Assembly: GCF_002161215.1 (NCBI RefSeq)
Contig: NZ_NFMB01000009.1
Coordinates: 62,001-126,000 of the forward strand
Source of the DNA: Flavonifractor sp. An10
GTDB lineage: Bacteria; Bacillota; Clostridia; Oscillospirales; Oscillospiraceae
Direction: 5' to 3'
DNA length: 64,000 bases
Shown in pieces: positions 16,813 through 24,593 of the stretch. Position 1 is the first letter of the stretch, and every line of letters starts with the position of its first letter. The notes under the pieces are model-generated. The model did no database searches and was not told the DNA's origin. It saw nothing but the letters and a program-made list of their open reading frames with translations. The position numbers were made by a program, and so were the translations under genes.

Positions 16813-16847
16813 AACAGGAGCCGCCCCCGACGGGGGCGGCTCCTGTT
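16813..16847. terminator. Bidirectional rho-independent terminator
   Basis: A 15-16 bp GC-rich inverted repeat (AACAGGAGCCGCCCC / GGGGCGGCTCCTGTT) with a tiny loop lies between the convergent DUF4157 gene and the histidine-kinase gene whose stop is at 16850. Confidence 0.75.
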
Positions 16848-16849
16848 TG

Positions 16850-17608
16850 CTATTGGGGTGGCGATTGAGGCGGCGCGGCGGCCTCCGAAACCTCCGCCGG
16901 GGTGGGGAAGGGGAGAAACACCGACGCCAGGAACTGATGTCCGTCGGCGGTGAACTCCGCCGTGCCGCCATATTTGCGGGCGATGTCCTGGACGGTGGCG
17001 AGGCCGATGCCGAAGCGGCCCTCCGCCTTGCTGGAGAGGTAGCGCCCATTGACGCTTTTCAGGGGCGCGGAGGAGGAGTTGCCCACCACCAGGGAGAGAT
17101 ATCCCTGGGCAGAGCGGCAGCGGGCGCGCAGCCAGCCGCCTCCCTCCCGCTGGAGGGCCTCCACCGCATTTTCCAGCAGGTTGCTCAGCACCAGGCAGAC
17201 GTCGGGCAGGAGCTCCTCGCAGAGCACACCGGCCTCCAGCTGGAGATCCGCCGGGAACCCCAGAGACTCCGCCCGGCTTCGATAGTAGCTGACCAGCGTG
17301 GAGACGACCCAGCTTCCGCCGCCGGCGGCCATGGGCCGCTCCAGTGCGGCCTGCAGCTCGGAGGACGGCGCTGAAGAGCCTGCGATCTGGAGATAGTGAC
17401 GCAGATCGTGCCGCAGCCGCCGCATATATTCCAGCTCGGCGGTGGCCTCCCGGGAGCCGACGGTCAGCATTTTCCGCAGGCGGAGGTTTTCCTGCCGCTC
17501 ACGCCGCAGCTCCTTCCTCAGGCGGTGCAGGCGGCTCCCCAGCCAGCAGACTGCCGCGGCCGCGGGCAAAAGCAGAAAGGCAAGGATCTCCATCATGGCT
17601 GTTCCCAC
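16850..17608 (-). CDS. GHKL-type sensor histidine kinase (LytTR-system class)
   Basis: 252 residues from GTG 17608 (ATG 17596 is an alternative). A single N-terminal TM helix (~7-22), a short coiled region, an H-box-like RRLRHDLRHYL (~64-74), N-box CLVLSNLLENAVEAL and G2 region GRFGIGLATVQDIARKYGG, the layout of AgrC/NatK-type GHKL kinases but with only one membrane segment. Its start overlaps the 3' end of the LytTR response regulator, so the two are translationally coupled and are probably a two-component pair; the regulator comes first in the operon. Its stop is at the shared terminator. Confidence 0.85.
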   Translation of the reverse strand: MGTAMMEILAFLLLPAAAAVCWLGSRLHRLRKELRRERQENLRLRKMLTVGSREATAELEYMRRLRHDLRHYLQIAGSSAPSSELQAALERPMAAGGGSWVVSTLVSYYRSRAESLGFPADLQLEAGVLCEELLPDVCLVLSNLLENAVEALQREGGGWLRARCRSAQGYLSLVVGNSSSAPLKSVNGRYLSSKAEGRFGIGLATVQDIARKYGGTAEFTADGHQFLASVFLPFPTPAEVSEAAAPPQSPPQ

Positions 17609-18324
17609 GCCTTTCGATAAGTCCAGTCGATGAAGGCGCTGCGGAGGCTGACGCGGTTTGCGGCGCTGATGGGCACCAAGGCCCCGTCAGACATGCGGAA
17701 ATCGCTGTCCTCCATACCCTGGATATGGTTCATGTTTACCAGGAAGCTCCGATGACAGCGGAGGAAATCCCCGCTGCTGATGGCGGCCTCCAGATCGTCC
17801 AGCCCGCGCCTGGCGACCACGGTCTGGCGCAGGGTATGGATCTGGCAGTGGTGGTCGAGCACCTCGATATACCGGATGGAGGACAGCGGAAGCTCGAGCC
17901 ATTCCCCTTCCGCGTAAATGGGGAGGGTTCGCAGGCGCTCGGGCAGATGCTCCAGGCACCAGTCCAGGGCGCGTGCCACATCCTCCTCCCGAAAGGGCTT
18001 TACCAGGTAGTCGGCGGCCCGTGTCTCAAAGCTTTCCATGCCGTGATCCACGCTGGTGGTGGCATAGATAATGGACATATTGCATCCCGAGGCCCGGAGC
18101 CGCCGGGCCGTCTCAATCCCGGACAGGCCGGGCATAAAGATATCGAGAAAAACAAATTGGTAGAGCTCCGGCTGACGGCAGGCGTTCAGCAGCTCCTCCC
18201 CGCTGGAAAACGACCGGATCTGCACGGACAGCCCCCGTGACCGCGCCCAGCTGCGGATCATCCGGGCAAGGGAAAGCCGTTCCTCCTCCAGATCATCACA
18301 CACGGCGACCCACAGTTCACGCAT
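17593..18324 (-). CDS. LytTR-family response regulator
   Basis: 243 residues from ATG 18324. Receiver domain at residues ~3-120 with acidic pocket CDD, phospho-acceptor in FVFLDIFMPG and the conserved Lys in YLVKPF; LytTR DNA-binding domain at ~135-240 with RYIEVLDHHCQIHT and FLRCHRSFLVNMNHI. Such regulators bind promoter direct repeats. It overlaps the upstream pseudo-receiver LytTR gene by 8 bp and the downstream kinase by 16 bp, giving a tightly packed three-gene operon. Confidence 0.9.
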   Translation of the reverse strand: MRELWVAVCDDLEEERLSLARMIRSWARSRGLSVQIRSFSSGEELLNACRQPELYQFVFLDIFMPGLSGIETARRLRASGCNMSIIYATTSVDHGMESFETRAADYLVKPFREEDVARALDWCLEHLPERLRTLPIYAEGEWLELPLSSIRYIEVLDHHCQIHTLRQTVVARRGLDDLEAAISSGDFLRCHRSFLVNMNHIQGMEDSDFRMSDGALVPISAANRVSLRSAFIDWTYRKAWEQP

Positions 18325-19006
18325 TTCTGATTTCCCCCGTCTCCCCGTGCCGGAGCAGGCAGAGCTGCCGGTAGCGCTCCGCCGCCCCGGCCCGGCTGTT
18401 CCGGCTCAGAGGGACAACCGCACCGTCGGACATGTGAAAGCCGAGGGTGTCCAGGCGGCGGACATGGCAGAGATTTACCAGGAACCCCCGCTGGCAGCGG
18501 AGGAAGATGGGCCTTGCCAGCCGGCTTTCCAGGGATGCCAGAGGCTCATGGGCCGGGATGGCCGCCCGGGAGCTGTGGATCAGGCAGCCGCGCCGGGCGC
18601 TCTCCGCCCAGACAACATCGTAGAGGGGCAGGCGGAACCGGCAGCGGTCACTGACAATCTCCAGCCGCTCCAGAGAGTCCCACCAGAAGTCGACGCAGCG
18701 ATGAAGAACCGCCTGAAACTCCGGCATCCGGATGGGCTTGCGCAGGAAGCCCGCCGGGTGGATGGCATAGCTGGAAATGGCCGCCCGGCTGCTGGAGGAG
18801 CAGAGAACGAGCGCCTCATCCCTGTGGAGGACGGCGGGCGGAGGCCCGTCATCCAGATCCCAGAACAGGATGCCGGGGGCTGGCTCCAGGTCAGGTGTCC
18901 AGTCAAAGAGCTCCATGGAAGAACATGTGAGGCTCCGCCAGGCGTCGAGCAGCCGCACAAGGGCCGCCCGGACGTCATGGCTTCCAATATGTATGACAAA
19001 GCGCAT
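18317..19006 (-). CDS. LytTR transcription regulator with divergent receiver-like domain
   Basis: 229 residues from ATG 19006, preceded by AAAAGGGG and ~117 bp downstream of a predicted promoter; the longer reading frame upstream would start before that promoter. N-terminal ~110 residues look like a degenerate receiver (ILFWDLDDG at the phospho-acceptor strand, FLRKPIRM at the conserved Lys), with altered acidic pocket. The C-terminal part is LytTR with FLRCQRGFLVNLCHVRRL. Its arrangement with a canonical LytTR regulator in the same operon suggests an auxiliary or heterodimeric regulator (inference). Confidence 0.75.
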   Translation of the reverse strand: MRFVIHIGSHDVRAALVRLLDAWRSLTCSSMELFDWTPDLEPAPGILFWDLDDGPPPAVLHRDEALVLCSSSSRAAISSYAIHPAGFLRKPIRMPEFQAVLHRCVDFWWDSLERLEIVSDRCRFRLPLYDVVWAESARRGCLIHSSRAAIPAHEPLASLESRLARPIFLRCQRGFLVNLCHVRRLDTLGFHMSDGAVVPLSRNSRAGAAERYRQLCLLRHGETGEIRNA

Positions 19007-19129
19007 GGAGCTACCCCTTTTCTCCGCGGCGGCTGCGGCAGCACCGTTGGAAATTTCCATCGGGCACCCATTTCTGAGTTCCCCAAAGGGCGGGAGAGCT
19101 GGCTCTCCTGCCGATACCTTCATGGTTCC

Positions 19130-19157
19130 ATTATAGCGATGGATAAAAAATGCGCAA
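19130..19157 (-). promoter_or_regulatory. Promoter of the LytTR operon
   Basis: On the minus strand TTGCGC (19152-19157) and a perfect TATAAT (19130-19135) are separated by 16 bp. Transcription would start near 19123, giving a ~115-nt leader before the LytTR gene start at 19006. Confidence 0.65.
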
Positions 19158-19212
19158 GGTTTTTGCACAAACGACCAATTATTTGACATGAAAACTCAAA
19201 AATGATAAATTA

Positions 19213-19250
19213 GGAATCCCCCATCCGCATTGCAGCGGATGGGGGATTCC
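19213..19250. terminator. Rho-independent terminator
   Basis: Perfect 16-bp inverted repeat (GGAATCCCCCATCCGC and its complement) just after the stop of the NTF2-like/LytTR gene on the minus strand, followed by an AT-rich stretch. Confidence 0.8.
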
Positions 19251-19251
19251 T

Positions 19252-20103
19252 TCAGGTGCGGCCGCCGAAGCCGGTGTCCGCGCCGGTACATGGGTACTGA
19301 TATATCTGTTCCAGCACCTCCAGCACCTGGCGGTATTTTTTTACCGGGATGGGCAGCTCGTCGCCGTTCTGCATGACGGCTGCATAGGGGCGCAGCCTGA
19401 TGATATAGGCCATATTGGCCACATAGCAGCGGTGCAGGAAGAAAAAACCATCTCCTGCCGCTTCGGCAAAAGCACGGATCCCGATGCGGGCGCTGATCTC
19501 CTCGCCCTTAATGGTTTTGACCGTACACCAGTGCCGGTCGGCGGCAGCGTAGAGAATTTCACCCGGAGAAAGGATATGGGTAATCCCCTCCTGCGTATCG
19601 GAGAGAAAAATGCGCCGGCTCAATGCCTGGTCGTGGTGCCGGAGCAGGTATTTCCACGCCATGGGGCCCATCTGGCCGACAACGGCGCTGCCCTCGTCCA
19701 CCTTCAGCTCTCCCATCGGGTTGGAAATGTGCAGGTGGCGGATGGACAGCCTTCCGTCGGCCAGCTCCCACACAAAGGTGCACCGCTGCTGCACCTGGAG
19801 GAAATACTCCTCGCTCTCGTCGGTGGTGGTGAAGTACCGGCCTGCGATGGTGCAGGCGTTCCCGGTATTCTGAACCACGGTATATTCCTGAGCCAGCAGG
19901 TGGCAGCGCTGCAGGGCGGGGATAACCGCACGGCAGTCCTCCTGCACGGCCTGAATCCCTTTCAGGTATTGGGACTGAGCCGAGGCCACCCACAAAATAT
20001 CCTCCGCGCACCAGGAGAGCACATATTCCGCATCTCCCTGCCAATATCGCTCCAGGCACTCCCGGGTCAGCTCCAGCGCCCGGGACAGGATGTCCTTCCG
20101 CAT
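19252..20103 (-). CDS. NTF2-like (SnoaL-type) domain fused to LytTR DNA-binding domain
   Basis: 283 residues from ATG 20103; the frame is open further upstream but that stretch runs into the tRNA terminator. The N-terminal ~150 residues resemble the SnoaL/NTF2-like alpha+beta cone (ECLERYWQGDAEYVLSWCAEDILWV, CTIAGRYFTTTDESEEYFLQ), a small-molecule binding fold. The C-terminal ~100 residues form a LytTR-like domain (ILYAAADRHWCTVKT, FFFLHRCYVANMAYIIRL). This combination suggests a one-component regulator. Targets unknown. Confidence 0.7.
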   Translation of the reverse strand: MRKDILSRALELTRECLERYWQGDAEYVLSWCAEDILWVASAQSQYLKGIQAVQEDCRAVIPALQRCHLLAQEYTVVQNTGNACTIAGRYFTTTDESEEYFLQVQQRCTFVWELADGRLSIRHLHISNPMGELKVDEGSAVVGQMGPMAWKYLLRHHDQALSRRIFLSDTQEGITHILSPGEILYAAADRHWCTVKTIKGEEISARIGIRAFAEAAGDGFFFLHRCYVANMAYIIRLRPYAAVMQNGDELPIPVKKYRQVLEVLEQIYQYPCTGADTGFGGRT

Positions 20104-20163
20104 AGTATCTGCCTGCCTTTCCTGGCGGTGCCGCGGCGCGGGAAGAGCCGCGGCCTGTATACA

Positions 20164-20197
20164 AAAAAGCCTTGAAACAAGAGTTTCAAGGCTTTTT
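20164..20197. terminator. Terminator downstream of tRNA-Ala
   Basis: 15-bp perfect inverted repeat (AAAAAGCCTTGAAAC / GTTTCAAGGCTTTTT) immediately 3' of the tRNA on the minus strand, ending in a T run on both strands. Confidence 0.85.
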
Positions 20198-20199
20198 GT

Positions 20200-20275
<76 letters not shown>

Positions 20276-20388
20276 ATATTCGCTTGTGCCTTCCGGACTG
20301 GCCGACCGAACGAATTGTATTTTAACAGAGCGGGCGGTATTTGTCAACTGTTTTTTCCACTTTTTTTGACGGGCTTTTTTTTGATGTG

Positions 20389-20643
20389 CTATCTGCCGAA
20401 GGAGAAGAGCCCCCGCTTTTCACAGGGCTCACTGGAAATGCTCCCCACCGTATAGCCCGTGCTGTCGATGGCGCTCCGCAGGGCGTCCTCGTCCAGGGGC
20501 TGCTCGGAGAGGATGACCGTCTGCTTTTTGGTGTGGGAGGAGGAGACCTTTTTGACCGGGAAGGCCTTGCGGACGGCATCGTTCACATGGGCCTCACACA
20601 TGCTGCAGGCCATGCCGTCCACCTGGAGGGTGTACTTGGTCAT
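20389..20643 (-). CDS. Heavy-metal-associated (HMA) domain protein
   Basis: 84 residues from ATG 20643, preceded by AGGAAGCG. One ferredoxin-like HMA domain with the metal-binding GMACSMCEAHV (CxxC at residues ~13-16), followed by a short basic tail. Proteins of this type are copper/zinc chaperones like CopZ. No P-type ATPase neighbour is seen, so its partner is elsewhere. It stands alone between the tRNA and a hairpin-rich repeat. Confidence 0.85.
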   Translation of the reverse strand: MTKYTLQVDGMACSMCEAHVNDAVRKAFPVKKVSSSHTKKQTVILSEQPLDEDALRSAIDSTGYTVGSISSEPCEKRGLFSFGR

Positions 20644-20718
20644 CTGAGACGCTTCCTTTCCGCATCTTGCATTAGTATTGACTAACTGTATGATAGCACA
20701 GGATAACGGGAATGTCAA

Positions 20719-20935
20719 GCGGAGGGCGGCTTTCAGCCGCCCTCCACAGGCTCTCGATAACCCCTCCGGCCGAAGGATTCGGAGGGAAGGATAGTGTGAA
20801 AGGGAACCGTCAGGGTTCCCTTTCGCGTTGAATCAAATAACTTTTGAAACTTTTTTGAAGTTTCAAAAAGTTCATCAGCCTGTCGAAAAGACTTTTTCGA
20901 CAGGCTGCGGAGGGCGGCCTTCAGCCGCCCTCCAC
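20719..20935. repeat. Terminator-flanked 159-bp element, copy 1
   Basis: A 159-bp core (20748-20906) lies between two 29-bp direct copies of a GC-rich hairpin (20719-20747 and 20907-20935, one mismatch). The core has short terminal inverted repeats (start AGGCTCTCGATAA; end, reverse complement, AGCCTGTCGAAAA) and four successive internal hairpins, including one on AAGGGAACC/GGTTCCCTT and one on AGCCTGTCG/CGACAGGCT. A very similar core of exactly the same length is at 38988-39146, where the flanking hairpins are different. The right-hand hairpin contains the last codons of the gene ending at 20921. Confidence 0.8.
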
Positions 20936-21388
20936 CAGGGTGCGGAGCAGCGCCTCATCGGCCCGGGAGTGGAGCTCCCCGTCCCACTTGAGACTGGGGC
21001 CGTTGAGGCAGTTCTTCATGCAGCCGGAAATGCGGTAGGAAAAGCCGCCTCTGGCGCTGATGCCGCCGGGCTGCACATCATAGCGCGCCTCCACAAAGGC
21101 GGCCAGCCGGGCGGCGTCCCGGCTGGAACAGCGGGGCCCGCCGCATAGCTCCAGCCGGTGGGGCGCTTCCTGGGGACGGAGCCCGGGATAGCGCTTGATG
21201 ACCGCGGCCAGAAAGGTCTCCTTCAAACCGTAAGCGGCCGCAATGTCCGCCACATCTGCCGGCGGGAGCACGCCGCCCCGCTCCTCCTGCACCTCCCGCA
21301 GCAGGGCCACCAGCATCCCCTGGTCGCCGGGCGCACCTTGGCGCCGGTAGTAGTCCACGGCCTCCCGCAGCATCCAATCCTGTGTCAT
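20921..21388 (-). CDS. [2Fe-2S] thioredoxin-like ferredoxin (NuoE/24-kDa subunit-like)
   Basis: 155 residues from ATG 21388 after a GGAGGA site. An N-terminal helical region (AVDYYRRQG, LLREVQEERGGVLPPADVADIAAAYGL) typical of NuoE-like proteins leads to a thioredoxin-fold domain with cysteines in LCGGPRCSSRDA and SGCMKNCLNGPSLKWDG, positions expected to hold a [2Fe-2S] cluster. In complexes such as Nuo or electron-bifurcating hydrogenases this subunit passes electrons from a flavin, but no large subunit is encoded nearby, so its partner is unknown. Its terminal codons overlap one of the duplicated terminator hairpins. Confidence 0.75.
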   Translation of the reverse strand: MTQDWMLREAVDYYRRQGAPGDQGMLVALLREVQEERGGVLPPADVADIAAAYGLKETFLAAVIKRYPGLRPQEAPHRLELCGGPRCSSRDAARLAAFVEARYDVQPGGISARGGFSYRISGCMKNCLNGPSLKWDGELHSRADEALLRTLVEGG

Positions 21389-21454
21389 GGTTCCATCCTC
21401 CTGTGTGTTTCTGCTCTCATTATGCGGCAAAACGGGGGAAAGATCCACCCACAC

Positions 21455-21483
21455 TTGCGGCTTTGCCCCGTACCCGCTATAAT
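21455..21483 (+). promoter_or_regulatory. Promoter of the XRE-family gene
   Basis: TTGCGG (21455-21460) and a perfect TATAAT (21478-21483) with 17-bp spacing, 38 bp upstream of the ATG at 21521. Confidence 0.7.
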
Positions 21484-21520
21484 AGAGGGCAGAGTTCATT
21501 TCAGAAAGAGGGAATCGGAT

Positions 21521-21985
21521 ATGGTGACCATGGCACAGCGGATTGAGGCGCTGCGCACCGAGGCCGGGCTGTCCAGGCCGGCCGCCTCCCAGGCGCTTGG
21601 CTTTCCCAAGAACGCCTTTGAGAAGTTTGAGACAGGGCGGCAGACCCCCGCCAAGGAGCAGCAGGAGAAGATGGCCAGCTACTTCGGCGTCTCCCTGTTC
21701 TATCTGCGGGGGGAGAGCAACGACCGCACCCGGCAGGAGGACTGGATGAGCGGCACCCTGCCCGCAGAGGAGGAGGACGCGCCGGTCTACCGCCCCGCGC
21801 CCGCCCCCAAAAAGGTCAGAACCGAGCCGGCCGCCCCCCAGAGCGCCACCATGCTGGACGCCCTGTTTGCCGGCAAGGCCGCCAGGGAGCAGTTCAAGGC
21901 CATGGTGCTGGAGGTGCTGCGCTCCCCGGAGGGCCAGGCGGTGATCGCCCAGGCCGTTTGGAAGGAACTGGCCAAGCACAAGTGA
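21521..21985 (+). CDS. XRE-family helix-turn-helix regulator
   Basis: 154 residues from ATG 21521 (AGAGGGA upstream). The N-terminal ~60 residues are a Cro/C1-type HTH (MAQRIEALRTEAGLSRPAASQALG, FEKFETGRQTP, ASYFGVSLFYLRGESND). A Pro/Ala linker (~80-105) connects to a C-terminal helical stretch that may serve for oligomerisation. It lies divergent from the 2Fe-2S protein gene, leaving open whether it regulates that gene, itself or others. Confidence 0.85.
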   Translation: MVTMAQRIEALRTEAGLSRPAASQALGFPKNAFEKFETGRQTPAKEQQEKMASYFGVSLFYLRGESNDRTRQEDWMSGTLPAEEEDAPVYRPAPAPKKVRTEPAAPQSATMLDALFAGKAAREQFKAMVLEVLRSPEGQAVIAQAVWKELAKHK

Positions 21986-21990
21986 AGAAA

Positions 21991-22032
21991 CAAGGCAGGA
22001 CGCCGCCCCGACAAGGGCGGCGTCCTGCCTTG
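21991..22032. terminator. Bidirectional terminator between convergent genes
   Basis: 18-bp inverted repeat (CAAGGCAGGACGCCGCCC and its complement) in the short gap between the XRE gene and the MocR gene. Confidence 0.85.
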
Positions 22033-22033
22033 T

Positions 22034-23440
22034 TCAGAAGCCCCAGGCGTCCTTGAGCCTCCGGAGGGCGGGGGCCATGTCCCCGGCGGCGATGCGGGTG
22101 TAGCCCAGGATCAGGGCCGGCGGCCGATCCTTGGCCGGGGAGGTGAGGTCGCAGGCGGACAGGGGGGTGACCCCCACGCCGGCGGCGGCCGCCCGCTCCA
22201 CCAGCTCCGCCTCCGTCCAGCGGGGCTCCATCCACAGCAGCAGGTGGAGTCCCGCGTCGCCGCCGGCAAAGGTGCCCGCCCGGGTGAGGCCGGTGTCCCG
22301 GGCGGCGGCCAGCAGGGCCTCCCGCCGGGCCTTATAGCGGGTGCGGCTGCGGTTCAGGTGGCGTTCAAAGTGCCCGCCCTCCATGAAGCGGGCCAGGGCG
22401 TACTGCTCAAAGGAGGGGACGGTGGAGGAGTAGAACCAGAAGTCCCGCCGCCACTTTTCCAGCAGGTGCGGGGGGAGCACCATGTAGCTGATGCGCAGGG
22501 AGGGGGCCAGGCTCTTGGCGAAGGTGTTCAGGTAGATCACCCGCTCCCCGCCGTCCAGGCTCTGGAGGGCGGGGATGGGCCGGCCGGAGAAGCGGAACTC
22601 GCTGTCGTAGTCGTCCTCCAGGATGTAGCGCCCGGGCTGTTCCGCCGCCCAGCGCAGCAGGGCCTGCCGCCGGGCCACCGGCATGATGATGCCCAGGGGG
22701 TAGTGGTGGGAGGGGGTCACGTGCACCACCCGCACCGCCCGCTCCCGCACCACATCCACCCGCAGGCCCTGGCCGTCCAGAGGGATGGGGCGCACCACGG
22801 CGCCGCAGCTGGTGAGGATCCGGTGGGGCTTGGCGTAGCCGGGATCCTCCACGCCGTATCCCCCGTCCCGGCCCAGCAGCTGCACCAGAAAGGCGAGCAG
22901 CGTCTCCGAGCCCGCCCCCACCACGATCTGCTCCGGAGCCGCCCGGATGCCGCGAAAGCGGTACAGGTGCTCGGCGATGGCCCGGCGCAGCTCCGGCACG
23001 CCCTGTGGATGGGAGGAGGCCAGCAGGGAGTCTGCCCGGGCGGAGAGCACCTCCCGCATGAGCTTGGCCCAGGTGGAGAAGGGGTACAGGCCGGTGTCCA
23101 CGCCGCTGGTGGAGAAGTCATAGGGGAGGGAGGGCTTCACCTGGAGGGGCTCCGCCGGGGGGAGCGGGGACGCGGCCGGCCGGTGCTCCTCCTGCACCGC
23201 CTGGACGAAAAAGCCCCGCTTGGGCTCGGAGCGGAGGTAGCCCTCCGCCAGCAGCTGGCCGTAGGCCCCCTCCACCGTCACCACGCTGATTTTCAGGTGG
23301 GCGGCCAGGGCCCGCTTGGAGGGCAGCCGCTCCCCGGCCCGCAGCCGTCCCCCCTCGATCTCGTCCCGGATGTAGCGGTAGAGCTGCTCGTAGAGGGGGC
23401 GGCGGCCGGCGCTGTCCAAAATGGGGGTGAACATGGGCAT
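22034..23440 (-). CDS. MocR/PdxR-type regulator (GntR HTH + class I aminotransferase fold)
   Basis: 468 residues from ATG 23440. N-terminal winged HTH of the GntR family (PLYEQLYRYIRDEIEGG, GERLPSKRALAAHLKIS, AYGQLLAEGYL), linker, then a PLP-binding aminotransferase-like domain with the expected lysine in YLNTFAKSLAPSLRISY and the Asp/Tyr pocket ILEDDYDSEF. MocR proteins use PLP or a PLP-amino acid adduct as signal; PdxR controls PLP synthesis and other members control GABA or taurine use. No target gene is adjacent: the divergent neighbour is sigG. Target unknown. Confidence 0.9.
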   Translation of the reverse strand: MPMFTPILDSAGRRPLYEQLYRYIRDEIEGGRLRAGERLPSKRALAAHLKISVVTVEGAYGQLLAEGYLRSEPKRGFFVQAVQEEHRPAASPLPPAEPLQVKPSLPYDFSTSGVDTGLYPFSTWAKLMREVLSARADSLLASSHPQGVPELRRAIAEHLYRFRGIRAAPEQIVVGAGSETLLAFLVQLLGRDGGYGVEDPGYAKPHRILTSCGAVVRPIPLDGQGLRVDVVRERAVRVVHVTPSHHYPLGIIMPVARRQALLRWAAEQPGRYILEDDYDSEFRFSGRPIPALQSLDGGERVIYLNTFAKSLAPSLRISYMVLPPHLLEKWRRDFWFYSSTVPSFEQYALARFMEGGHFERHLNRSRTRYKARREALLAAARDTGLTRAGTFAGGDAGLHLLLWMEPRWTEAELVERAAAAGVGVTPLSACDLTSPAKDRPPALILGYTRIAAGDMAPALRRLKDAWGF

Positions 23441-23564
23441 CTCTCCAATCTGACCTGGCAGTCTTTTGAGAAAAGCATATCACAGGCCATGCCAAAGCGC
23501 AAGGCGGCCGGAAAAATCCATCGAAAACCGTCCCACGATAAAAAATATAGGCCGCCCGGCCGCC

Positions 23565-23593
23565 GTATGAAAGCCCCCGCCCCGGACATACTG
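23565..23593 (+). promoter_or_regulatory. Sigma-G-like promoter upstream of sigG
   Basis: GTATGA (23565-23570) and CATACTG (23587-23593) separated by 16 bp, close to the forespore sigma-G consensus (GYATRA and CATnnTA), ending 32 bp before the sigG ATG. Autoregulation of sigG is known in Bacillus. Confidence 0.55.
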
Positions 23594-23625
23594 AACACAG
23601 ATTCAGCGGTCAGGGAGGCAGCGGT

Positions 23626-24396
23626 ATGCAGGGAAAGGTTGAGATCTGCGGGGTCAACACGTCCAAGCTGAAGGTGCTCAAAAACGAGGAGACCATGGAG
23701 CTGCTCCGCCGCACCAAGCAGGGGGATATGGCCGCCCGGGAGGAGCTGATCGCCGGCAACCTGCGCCTGGTGCTGTCGGTGATCCAGAAGTTCGCCAACC
23801 GGGGGGAGAACCTGGACGATCTGTTCCAGGTGGGGTGCATCGGCCTCATCAAGGCCATCGACAACTTCAACACCGACCTGGATGTGCGCTTCTCCACCTA
23901 CGGCGTGCCCATGATCATCGGGGAAATCCGCCGGTACCTGCGGGACAATTCCACCCTGCGGGTGTCCCGCTCCATGCGGGACACGGCCTACAAGGTGCTC
24001 CAGGCCAAGGAGAAGTTCCTGGCCGAGCACCAGCGGGAGCCCAGCGTCGAGGAGATCGCCAAAGAGCTGGAGCTGAAGCGGGAGGACGTGGTGTTTGCCC
24101 TGGACGCCATTGTGGATCCGGTATCCCTCTATGAGCCGGTGTACTCCGACGGGGGCGATACCATCTGCGTCATGGATCAGGTGAAGGACTCCAAAAACAC
24201 CGACGAGAGCTGGCTGGAGCGCATCGCCCTCAAGGAGGCCATGAACCGCCTGTCGGAGCGGGAGCGGCACATCCTCAACCTGCGCTTTTTCGAGGGCAAG
24301 ACCCAGATGGAGGTGTCCGCCGAGGTGGGCATCTCCCAGGCCCAGGTATCCCGCCTGGAAAAGAGCGCCATCAATCAGATCAAAAAGAATATTTAG
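23626..24396 (+). CDS. sigG: RNA polymerase forespore sigma factor SigG
   Basis: 256 residues from ATG 23626. The N-terminus KVEICGVNTSKLKVLKNEE is the SigG signature. Region 2 holds GNLRLVLSVIQKFANRGENL, DDLFQVGCIGLIKAIDNF and FSTYGVPMIIGEIRRYLRDN; region 4 ends with FFEGKTQMEVSAEVGISQAQ. Sigma-G drives late forespore transcription after engulfment, so the organism is an endospore former or recently derived from one. Unlike in Bacillus, no spoIIGA-sigE genes lie directly upstream; a MocR gene is divergent instead. A strong terminator follows. Confidence 0.96.
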   Translation: MQGKVEICGVNTSKLKVLKNEETMELLRRTKQGDMAAREELIAGNLRLVLSVIQKFANRGENLDDLFQVGCIGLIKAIDNFNTDLDVRFSTYGVPMIIGEIRRYLRDNSTLRVSRSMRDTAYKVLQAKEKFLAEHQREPSVEEIAKELELKREDVVFALDAIVDPVSLYEPVYSDGGDTICVMDQVKDSKNTDESWLERIALKEAMNRLSERERHILNLRFFEGKTQMEVSAEVGISQAQVSRLEKSAINQIKKNI

Positions 24397-24418
24397 GCCA
24401 TCTGACGCCTGTTGACAG

Positions 24419-24456
24419 CAAAGCCCCTGCCAGCCCAAAAGCCGGCAGGGGCTTTG
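24419..24456 (+). terminator. Terminator after sigG
   Basis: GC-rich inverted repeat CAAAGCCCCTGCC / GGCAGGGGCTTTG with an A-rich loop, 22 bp after the sigG stop. Confidence 0.8.
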
Positions 24457-24522
24457 TTCGCGCCCTGGGTTCTATCCGGCCGGCGCGGGGCTGCCCCCTG
24501 CAGGCAATCATGCCCGCGGGGG

Positions 24523-24551
24523 TTGGCAGGGAATGATTCCTATGCTAAAAT
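24523..24551 (+). promoter_or_regulatory. Promoter of the GGDEF gene
   Basis: TTGGCA (24523-24528) and TAAAAT (24546-24551) with 17-bp spacing. The same TTGGCAGGG start is reused in the promoter at 26060, so the two neighbouring units have look-alike promoters. Confidence 0.6.
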
Positions 24552-24593
24552 ATATATTATGTATAAAAAGCTGGAGGGGGGGAGGAACGCATC

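Noticed and set aside
19007-19189. N-terminal extension of the pseudo-receiver LytTR protein
   Set aside because: It crosses the predicted promoter at 19130-19157; ATG 19006 has a good ribosome site and starts the receiver-like fold.
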